In this document: in pieces, positions 45,778 through 53,904 of the stretch
Layout of the letters: the number at the start of each line of letters is the position of its first letter
How positions within the stretch are numbered: the stretch's first letter is position 1
Assembly: GCA_021234155.1 (NCBI GenBank)
Contig: JAJEKV010000028.1
Location: 5,587,637-5,651,636, forward strand
Length of the DNA stretch: 64,000 nt
Reading direction: 5' to 3'
Source of the DNA: Isoetes taiwanensis
Taxonomy: Eukaryota; Streptophyta; Lycopodiopsida; Isoetales; Isoetaceae
Program-made: the position numbers and the translations under genes
Notes under the pieces: model-generated
What the model was told of the DNA's origin: nothing
The model's input: the letters and a program-made list of their open reading frames with translations, nothing else
Databases searched by the model: none

Positions 45778-46385
45778 GTGTTCGATTTGAATGGAGTGCT
45801 CGCAAAAACGTTACCTAAAGCACAATTTCCTTTATCATGGTATGCACGTAAACCATTTGAGACATATCTGAAATGGGTATATCAGCGGCACATTATCGAA
45901 GGAGATGTTAGACCAAGCTTTCTTTTTTATTTCGTTTGTGCAATTTGGTCGCCGATGGAGAATAGAAATATCTGTGAAGTTTTGAGAGTAGTTCCCGAAG
46001 TTACATAGAGATTGGGCATCTGTTTGGGATCAGAGCAAATGTAAGTCATTCAATAACCCAAAGGATCCCCACACAAAAAAAAATATTTGTGAAATGCTTG
46101 AGCGACATGATGGATGACTTGGATGTCAGAGAAGGAAGACATCATTATAGTTGATGATGACGCCTTGAAGTGTTGCTTCAATCACGATCACTAAATCCAC
46201 CATCCTATCATCCCGAGGATTTTTGAAAAAGATGACTTCCTCGCCGTTTTGTCTGACATCTTGCACCTAAATATCTACAAAAAAAAGGTCGAAGAGATAC
46301 AAACACTATACCCGCAACTTAATCGGACAGGGGAAATTGACAGGGACCTAGAGAAGATCGTTCTAGAAAGGGAACTTTTTTGATA
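45778..46385 (+). pseudogene. FCP1/NIF-type HAD phosphatase domain carried by the transposon
   Basis: The plus strand begins VFDLNGVLAKT (45,778), equivalent to the hhhDxNGxL form of HAD motif I in plant FCP1-like proteins. It continues with YARKPFETYLKWVYQ, then AIWSPMENRNICEVL (motif II region, about 45,935-45,990). In a shifted frame comes WASVWDQSKCKSF with KDPHTKKNICEML, matching the 'WDQ-C ... HKP' segment typical of the NIF domain. IIVDDDALKCCFNHDH at 46,137-46,185 (motif IV) and IIPRIFEKDDFLAVLSDIL (46,205-46,265) close the domain. Such enzymes remove phosphate from serine in proteins, classically the RNA polymerase II C-terminal tail. Motif I has Asp-Leu-Asn, so the second acidic residue of DxD is Asn, common in plant paralogues. 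Two or three frame breaks are visible; the acceptor reads TTACG where TTACAG is expected. Confidence 0.65.
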
Positions 46386-47238
46386 TATATATATATGTAT
46401 ACAGGAAATACACTTTCCAAAAAGTTTTGAATATGAAATATACTTTACACCAAACTCTTTCGAATATATATTGTGTTCTTATATCAGCATTATTGGTTCT
46501 ATGCGTATTGATTGTTTTTTATATTACGTGTATGGTTTGCTATACTTGCAATAATTTGTATGTATATACCGTCAATAATTTAGGTGTCTATAAATACGTA
46601 TGCATGAAATTGGCAAACCATCGGCTTCGGCTTCCGCCTTCTGCTTGTTATTATGGCACATTCTATTACCTGCCAGATGAACCACGGAGACCTCTGCGGT
46701 GCCGCTGAGCTAGAAATAGAACTTCGGGACTGGCTTGATGTCGTTTTGCTATGAATCCCGCCCGCTTCTATCCACGATCCCTTTGATGTTGTAATCCATC
46801 TTATATGGAATCCGAGCATGGTTTGTTCATGATCGAAAGGATCTCAAAGACTACCGCTGCGGCGCTTTGTCGCGATGATTCGGATTAGTTTTTAAAGTTT
46901 ATGTTCCACTATAATACGTTATTTATGAAAATAAGCGATTTGACCCTTGAAAATCTCTGTTCTGTAGCAACTTGCTTGCTGTTATTTATTCGTAAAACAC
47001 TACAATTTCAATGTTTAGATTTCGTTGTCGTCGGTGATTGTACGAATTAATAAGCAATTTCCTACTTTTTATATTGCCAACATTCTTTCATAATATGGGT
47101 CATTTGGACCGAATATTTGGATGCCCTTGCATTTCAACATAAAATGCATCTTCCTAGCCCGAAAATGAACTCAGTGCAAAAGTGTGGTTAATTCAATATA
47201 ATGGTCAATAAATAGCTTATACGGCGCGATTTTGGAAT
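46386..47238. other. Right interior of the transposon, no gene recognised
   Basis: AT-rich sequence between the phosphatase domain and the right terminal repeat. Short frames on both strands lack recognisable motifs. It contains a TATATATATA run at 46,385 and the last GC-rich palindromic half-motif (CGGCGCGATTTT, 47,221-47,232). Confidence 0.5.
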
Positions 47239-47271
47239 AGACATAATCCCAATTTAATTGAATGATGGTTA
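47239..47271. repeat. Right terminal inverted repeat of the transposon
   Basis: This is the perfect reverse complement of 34,425-34,457. A GC-rich palindromic half-motif lies 6 bp inside it. Confidence 0.95.
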
Positions 47272-47552
47272 CATGCTGCCAACAACAAGCCATACCCTTG
47301 TTTTTCTTTCAAGTTGACTAGGGCCTCTTCTTGCTCCCAAGAATTGAAATCTTGGAGTGTTTGTGATAACAAGCCATTGACTTCTCGTTGTGACATTTCG
47401 TTCCCAGGCATTGCCAAGTCTCCGTCAAAATTGAAGTCAAAATCACCACCAAACTCACCTTGTTTTTCTTCCTTTTGCTCTTTGCCACAACACAAATAAC
47501 TCAGTTCTTCCGGAGTAAGAATAAAGTCTTCTTCGTCACGCATCACCATCAT
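47272..47552 (-). pseudogene. Dof-like gene, first exon (5' part of the split gene)
   Basis: A minus-strand ATG at 47,552 opens MMVMRDEEDFILTPEELSYL, then Lys/Glu-rich sequence, FDFNFDGDLAMPGNEMSQRE and LSQTLQDFNSWEQEEALVNL. The frame runs to the transposon edge at 47,272, after which the reading enters the terminal repeat. The downstream part resumes at 34,424. The start is supported by a TATA-type box 60-70 bp upstream. DEEDFILTPEEL-like scraps at 7,866, 48,180 and 51,545 show this exon was copied elsewhere. Acidic N-terminus with a C-terminal Dof-like finger would fit an activator-type transcription factor, which is an inference. Confidence 0.6.
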
Positions 47553-47611
47553 CGCGGATCGTCTTTCTATCTTCTCTTCTCTTCTCTCTTGAACGACAAA
47601 TTGGAATGGGG

Positions 47612-47620
47612 TTTTTTATA
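47612..47620 (-). promoter_or_regulatory. TATA box of the Dof-like gene
   Basis: Read on the minus strand it is CCTTATAAAAAACCCC, followed after about 60 bp by the ATG at 47,552. The same TATA-plus-leader sequence is repeated near 7,305 and 50,990, with weaker look-alikes near 10,030, 15,930 and 53,715. Confidence 0.55.
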
Positions 47621-47639
47621 AGGAATGGGTTTTCCTAGA

Positions 47640-48309
47640 AAATAGAAAACGCGTGGATAAAGAGGATATTAAAACAAACATTATTGTTTATTGTCCACAA
47701 ATGTTACTGATAATATTTTCTCTGTAATAGATATTTTTGGGTTGCCTAGGGTGTAATAGATATTTTTGGGTTGCCTAGGAGTTAAGATTTTAGAATATAC
47801 CGCAAGCATATGTAGCAATATTCTTTTCCTACAAGCCATGAGTTTTTTTTTTTTCTCTTGACCTTTAATTTTGTGTGCATATTTTCTTTCCGTGCTCATT
47901 GCATTTAAAACCGTTGTCTGACTTACGTTGCCGATTTGACAACCGGCTACAACATGTTGCGCGGAAATGTCTCTGATTAGGTTGTCTCTGGATCCTTTAT
48001 CCCTATTAGATTTAGAGCTCAGCTACAGTGACTCATGAATCAACGTCTTACGTATGCAATAGGCACTTCATGTAATGCAATGGTTTCCGCATGCTGGAAA
48101 GAGGGGGATATTAAACGGGCTGCCCAATTGTTTTATGACATGCAAGCGGATGGTTTTACTACGATAACTCAAATAACCCAGTTCTTCCGGAGTAAAAATT
48201 AAATCTTCGTCAGGCATCACCATCACCATCACGATCACGATCACGATTCCCTTTTGGTCAATGCGGATGAATCTTTCTACGCAATTAGGCTTGAAAGGTA
48301 TCGTTTGAT
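47640..48309. other. Upstream region of the Dof-like gene with PPR and gene-start scraps
   Basis: This is similar to 7,330-7,960 and 51,020-51,690. At 48,040-48,160 the plus strand has a PPR scrap (CNAMVSACWKEGDI, then LFYDMQADGFTT). At 48,176-48,265 the minus strand has a scrap of the Dof-like gene start with a run of Met/Val codons from a GATGGT/GATCGT repeat, then DEDLIFTPEEL. The ATATTTTTGGGTTGCCTAGG unit is doubled at 47,730 and 47,760. Confidence 0.55.
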
Positions 48310-48657
48310 AAATTATCCTAGATTTGTGATTTATCCTAGATTTGCCGATTAATTTCTTAGCCGCAAATCTCGTATTTGTTCCTATGGAGCATAACTAAGA
48401 AAAATATAAGGTCAAATGAGGATATGAATTTAAACTATAATGGCCACTATAACAAAAAAGAGGGATGTAAGATCAATTTTTATGTTGTAAATAATAGTGG
48501 AAGGGAATGCAATCTAACTAAGTCATATAGAAAAGTTTGGTTTATATTTATGGTACAAATAAGGCTTCATAGTAGGGTCATTGATAGAAAAGAATTTGAG
48601 ATATAGAGAATATATGCTTCAAAAATTTGCCTTGTTATATCTTCAATTACCACTTGT
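48310..48657. repeat. 335-bp direct repeat, left of copia scrap
   Basis: This matches 49,190-49,526 and 5,480-5,835, and ends at CTTCAATTACCACTTG, where the copia fragment begins. Confidence 0.75.
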
Positions 48658-49190
48658 TCAAATGGGGTGCTTGTTGCATGTAAAATATTCCTCCGCCTTT
48701 GCATTTAAAAATGCAGTGCTGAATGTGATGTGCCTCCCAATTTCTAGCATTTGCTAAAGCAAGAAGTAATCGGATGCTTGTCATTTTGACAATTGGAGAG
48801 AAAGTATCTTTATAATCAATCCATTTTCTCTGGGTAAACCCTTGTGCCACAAGCCTAGCCTTAAATTTTGATTATCACCTTCTGGATGAATGTTTTACCT
48901 TGTAAATCCATTTGCATCCTATTATGTTTCTGTTTTCTGGAGTATTGACAACATCATAGGTTTCTGTTCTCTTAAAACTCTCCATTTCCTCTTGCATTGC
49001 CAATTTCCATTTTGCTGCATTTTCAGAACTTATGGCTTCATCATAGCATGTCGGAAGCTTCGGATCAAGCATTATTAATGCCTCTACATAATCCGGATTA
49101 ATTCTTTTACTTCTGCCTTCCAGATTTCTTCCATAAGCATTAGAATTTACCTCTAGCTCGTCTCGGAGAATTTGAGCCTGTGTTCCTAGA
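48658..49190 (-). pseudogene. Ty1/copia reverse transcriptase fragment, copy 2
   Basis: On the minus strand, frames 49,072-48,875 and 48,850-48,647 together give the same start of the copia reverse transcriptase as at 5,037 ([47 protein letters not shown]), with one indel between them. It extends further, to a [12 protein letters not shown]-like segment (about 48,690-48,725) equivalent to the DVKTAFLNG catalytic motif, in a shifted frame. It is flanked by the 335-bp direct repeats. Confidence 0.85.
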
Positions 49191-49526
49191 TTTATCCTAG
49201 ATTTGTCCTAGATTTGCTGATTAATTTCTTAGCGGCAAATCTCGTGTATTTGTTCCTTTGGAGCATAACTAAGAAAATATAAGGTCAAATGAGGATATGA
49301 ATTTAAACTATAATGGCCACTATAACAAACAGTAGGGATGTAAGATCAATTTTATGTTGTAAATAATAGTGGAAGGGAATGCAATCTAACTAAGTCATAT
49401 AGAAAAGTTTGGTTTATATTTATGGTACAAATAAGGCTTCATAGTAGGGTCATTGATAGAAAAGAATTTGAGATATAGAGAATATATGCTTCAAAATTTG
49501 CCTTGTTATATCTTCAATTACCACTT
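49190..49526. repeat. 335-bp direct repeat, right of copia scrap
   Basis: The second member of the pair that flanks 48,658-49,190, collinear with 5,480-5,835. Confidence 0.75.
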
Positions 49527-50690
49527 GGTCTCCTTGATTTTGTGGACCACATTTAATTATTCAGAACCAAGCAAAACCCAATGGTCTTGAACTACAAAGG
49601 ACAATTGAAAACAAACTATGTATTGTTAGGTGTTTGACGACATGCATATTGCAATAGCCGCTATCCTTCATACCTTCAATCGTAAGCCCGTGGCCTCAGA
49701 TGGTCAACCACCCAAAATAGTCACGGCCTCAATCAATCGACTCTATAGGTTTCTGATGGTAGTCTGCACCTGGCCAAAACATATTTGGGCTTCTATGTAC
49801 ATTTTCGTTGCCACACTAGAACTGCATTTTTAAACACTACATTAAACATCAGGTCGACCATCTGTGTGAGAACATAGACTTCTGATTTGCTACAAACAAT
49901 CAGATCACTGTAGCGGGTAGCATTAAATCATATTTTTTTTTGAAATATGTCGCACATGCACATGAATATTGGTTCTCGATATTTTAACTCCAAAATGTAC
50001 ATTGAAGACATGAATACCTATTTCAACTCCGGACAAAATATCGCCTTTGGTGAAAGCTTATAAGCTTTGGGATAGCCTCTCTTGACCGCTTTCGCTGCAA
50101 TCAATGTATTTCAATCAACCACTTGATGAATTCAAAGGCTTTGAATTTATTATAACATCTGAAAACGCATTTCTAGACGTAAATTTTAGATCGAAAACAT
50201 AAGTGAAATCTAGCTTATTTTTCTAAATCTCACTTGCAATTGAGCAAATAAGGAAAACTTCTAAGAATGTGGTCTGAAAATTAATTGGTCTGAAAATGTC
50301 TTGTTTCATTTTGTGCTCCATCCATCTGAAACTTGAGACACTACAGCAGCAAGAGCACTAGAGCATCCTTGAGTTTTAACACATGACTGATTTTCTCTTC
50401 TATCTTTTGAATCCCATAATGCTAATGCCCGCTCATCTCGAAAGTCATTCACCAATAGGTGCAAGTATATGCACGTGAGACGGATGTCTAAAACCAGGAT
50501 TGCCCTTAAGGGCTTAAATTTATAAAAATGCTATATTTCAATGGTCTTATGATTTTGGCACACGAATATTGAGTAGGGTCAGTTTGACATAAAAAAATGG
50601 AAATTAGCCACCACCTATACGAAAAGAAATCCCGCCACTAAGTTGTTCGCCCTTCGTGCTAAACGGCAAATCTGATAGTTCGCCTCAGTT
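49527..50690. other. Block Y copy 2 intergenic sequence, no gene recognised
   Basis: This is collinear with 5,840-6,990, with scattered CAG/CG and CTG/CCG type differences. I see no gene. Confidence 0.5.
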
Positions 50691-51010
50691 ACGATCCTTA
50701 TTATAGATTCAAAAATAGATTTGCCTCACTTCCGATCTTTCTTACAGATCCAATTTCAAGAATCGCCTCTTAACATTAGGTATCTTTCTAGTTTTTCTAG
50801 TTCTCTTGAATGGCTTAATTGCATTTGATTTGCTAGAATCAGATGCATTAAAGAGGATTTGAGCTTCTTGATCTACAGGCTAGAATCTTTTGAAGATTCA
50901 CCATCATCATGATCACCATCATCATGATCGTCTTCTTTCTTCTCATCCTCTTCTCTCTTTATGTCTTGAACGACAAATTGGAATGGGGTTTTTATAAGGA
51001 ATGGGGTTTT
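50690..51010 (-). pseudogene. Fragment resembling the 5' end of the Dof-like gene, copy 2
   Basis: This is a near-identical copy of 6,990-7,335: TATA-type box near 50,990, the same leader, an Asp/Glu/His-rich frame (KREEDEKKEDDHDDGDHDDG, 50,880-50,965) and a basic stretch in another frame below 50,870. Confidence 0.4.
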
Positions 51011-51409
51011 CCTAGAAAATAGAAAATGGTAAGATCGCGTGGATAAGAGGATATTAAAACAAACATTATTGTCCACAAATGTTACTGATAATATTTTCTC
51101 TGTAATAGATATTTTTGGGTTGCCTAGGGTGTAATAGATATTTTTGGGTTGCCTAGGGAGTTAAGATTTTGGAATATACTGCAAGCATATGTAGCAATAT
51201 TCTTTTCCTACAAGCCGCTAGCCGGTTTTTTTTTTCTCTTGACCTTTGATTTTGTGTGCACATTTTCTTTCCGTGCTCATTGCATTTAAAACCGTTGTCT
51301 GACTTGCGTTGCCGATTTGACAACCGGCTACAACAGTTGCGTGGAAATGTCTCGATTAGGTTGTCTCGGATCCTTTGTCCCTACTAGATTTAGAGCTCAC
51401 CTACGTTGA

Positions 51410-51540
51410 CTTATGAATCAACGCCTTATGTATGCAATAGGCACTTCATGTAATGCAATGGTTTCCGCATGATTGAAAGAGGGGATATTAAACGGGCTCT
51501 CCAATTGTTTTATGATATGCAAACAGATGGTTTTACCACG
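51410..51540 (+). pseudogene. PPR gene fragment, part 1, copy 2
   Basis: The plus strand reads IERGDIKRALQLFYDMQTDG then FTT, in one frame from 51,469. It is interrupted at the same codon as copy 1 by the 1.3-kb insertion and resumes at 52,858. Confidence 0.65.
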
Positions 51541-52857
51541 ATAACTCAAATAACTTCGGTTCTTCCGAGTAAAAATAAAGTCTTCGGGCCCCAAGATCAC
51601 GATTCTCCTTTGGTGAATTTGGATGAATCTTTCTACAACCATCTCGAAAGTGGTTGGTACTTACATGAAGACGATTAGTTATAGCACAGTTGATCACCAT
51701 CTAAAAGTGTCATTTGACATGCCAACCTTGCAACAACACGTAAAAAGTTTGACCCAAGAACACAGATATAAAGACATATCCAAATTCATGAGGCAGGAAT
51801 TTGAAATAAATAGATGCATATACTTATGAAGGTAGCAAAAAGAAGCTCAAACTCCAAATCGTATTTGATGGGTTTGCAGATTAGTGGCCCAAGAAGAATT
51901 CAACCATTACGCAAAAACATTGCTGGCATCTTTGCAAGAATGTGCAATGCAACACATGGAAACCTCTGCAGGACGAAAGATCCATAAGAAGTATTAGATT
52001 CCTTCTTTCAGGCATCATTCACTATATAGAGGTTGCAAAGAGCATCCCTTGTCCAAGCAAGATGAATAAGATAGCTTCCCTTCTCTATGGCCACATTGTC
52101 TAGAATGACAACATAGGAGTACAATCCTAAGCGTCTACTAACAACAACACGATTCCAATATTTGCCCCACTTCACACCATTCAAGGCCTATAAAACATGA
52201 AGGAGCATATGGAACTACAGAAACTGCACTAAATAAGATCAAAACAAGGGATGTTCGTATTTGTAGATGTTTGTTCCTATAATAAGGATACAAAGATGAA
52301 ATTGTCAAGAAATCTGCAGCATAAATTTGTAAGATTCAAAGACACATCAAGTAGAACAAAATGTGAAGTGCTTATGGCTCCAACAGGTCAACATGTACGA
52401 TGGCTAAAAATAGATGCTCATAATTGCAGATGCTTGGATGGTGGACTTGCACATGCATTGTACCACCAATTAATAGCCTTCTCAAATTCCAAAAACATAA
52501 CAACATGCAGGGTGTACGAAACCAGAAGTAGAAACATTAAAACTTGAACCATATGCAAGTTAATCGAATGACAAACTTACATTTCCCATTTGACACAACA
52601 GGAAACTCATATTGGTCTGGAGGAGAACTGCAGCTATGAACCAAAAAATTACTCCAAAAAAAATTTCTACCCATGAAGGAAAGTACAAATGATCAGATTA
52701 AACGATGGCATAACAGTAATGATCATATTAAACGATGGCATAACAATAATGGAGCAATGACAATAATGGGTTCAAGAATATTGTTTAACAAAAGATGCTA
52801 GATGCTTCTTTCTACTAATCTAGGGATCTAGATGCTAGATCATTGGCATTCTAGATG
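51541..52857. mobile_element. 1.3-kb insertion in a PPR fragment, copy 2
   Basis: This is the second copy of 7,863-9,165. It has a minus-strand scrap of the Dof-like gene start at 51,545-51,600. Its plus-strand frame at 52,251-52,547 is longer than in copy 1 (98 codons: MFVFVDVCSYNKDTKMKLSR, then KFVRFKDTSSRTKCEVLMAP and HNCRCLDGGLAHALYH). That frame is open in both copies to 8,790 or the equivalent position, so it could be a real exon, but I do not recognise it. Confidence 0.45.
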
Positions 52858-53170
52858 CTTCTACTAATCTAGGGATGTTGCAAATTGATAAGCTAATTCC
52901 TTGCTCTATTGTAAAATATGGGGTTGATTCTTAGGTTATTATTGGAAACCCTCTCATCAATATGTATGGTAGATATGGAAATATGGAAGCCTTGCATGTG
53001 TTGTTTCAAAGATTAGACAAATCGGATATCATCTCATGGAATGCAGTAATTGTAGCACATTTGTAGAATGACAGTATACAAAAATCCATGAAACTTTTAT
53101 TTGGAATGAAGGATAATCATGGGATTAGGTGAAATGTCATCATTTTTATATCAATAATCTCATCTTGTAG
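52858..53170 (+). pseudogene. PPR gene fragment, part 2, copy 2
   Basis: ASTNLGM, INMYGRYGNMEALHVLFQRL, then IISWNAVI, with the same in-frame stops as at 9,166-9,500. Confidence 0.65.
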
Positions 53171-53904
53171 CCACACAGGCTCAATTACTGTTGCTTCTCT
53201 TTTTTATTTTTGCGGCGAGTAGGATGGCTTGACATTACTGAGGATTTTACTTTCGTAGCTTTGCATTTTTTGCGGTAATCGTAGGAGGAATATTGCACAT
53301 TTTAGAAATTCAAATGTTATGCAAGGCATTTTTCAGAGGTATATGGTCTGTTCTTTGTCACTCTTTGCTAACATTTTGAGGTCTCGATCAAAATATTTGA
53401 AACTAAATTTTGGAAGTAATAGTAAATAAAAATCTTTATATTTGAGAAGAATATATATTTGAAATGGAAAATGCATTTCCTAACATGATTTGTAAAGTTT
53501 CTGCTACAAATGACAAGTTTTATCTAATGTGTACAGTATCCGGGGCAACAATACAGGAACTGAATGTGACATCTTAAAACATCTAATTGCGGTGTTTGGA
53601 CACAGAACAATGGTCATGATGGATTAGCATAATCCTGTTGTGACTGCCTTTCTCTGTCTGAATCCATATGGAACTTGGTCCCGAATTGGGATTTTATAGG
53701 ACGTTGATGATAGGGAATGGGGCTTTTATAGATAATGGTAAGATTACGTGGTTATTTACAACAAATATTATTGTCTACAAATGTTGTTGATATTGTTCTC
53801 AATAATAGATATTTTTTGTATTGTTCAACCGTGGATTGCTATCACTAGTTGTGGTTATTATCTATCTATTTAAATCCAATATATTATTACTTCAATAATA
53901 GAAT
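53171..53904. other. Block Y copy 2 sequence, no gene recognised
   Basis: This is collinear with 9,500-10,217 and ends at the (GAATA)n tail of the second LINE copy. Confidence 0.5.

Larger units (their letters stand above)
34425..47271. mobile_element. 12.8-kb DNA transposon with 33-bp terminal inverted repeats
   Basis: The ends 34,425-34,457 and 47,239-47,271 are perfect inverted repeats beginning TAACCATCATTC. The paralogous copy near 4,870-4,880 shows the empty site: flanks ending GACCACA and starting CATGCTGCC here are joined there as GACCACATGCTGCC. The target duplication is therefore 2 bp (CA), or 3 bp (ACA) if the last A belongs to the target. Inside are a minus-strand transposase-like gene (34.7-37.6 kb) and a plus-strand multi-exon unit (40.0-46.4 kb) ending in a phosphatase domain, with many short GC-rich palindromes. 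A 3-bp target would suit CACTA or PIF/Harbinger, but the terminus lacks CACTA. I leave the superfamily open. Confidence 0.88.

Noticed and set aside
34425-47271. Assignment of the large element to CACTA (En/Spm)
   Set aside because: The terminus starts TAACC and not CACTA, and the transposase core has a GHTHED motif; only the 3-bp target option and the DUF8039-like exon point that way.
48310-49526. 335-bp direct repeats as LTRs of an intact copia element
   Set aside because: No TG...CA ends, primer-binding site or polypurine tract seen, and only part of the reverse transcriptase lies between.
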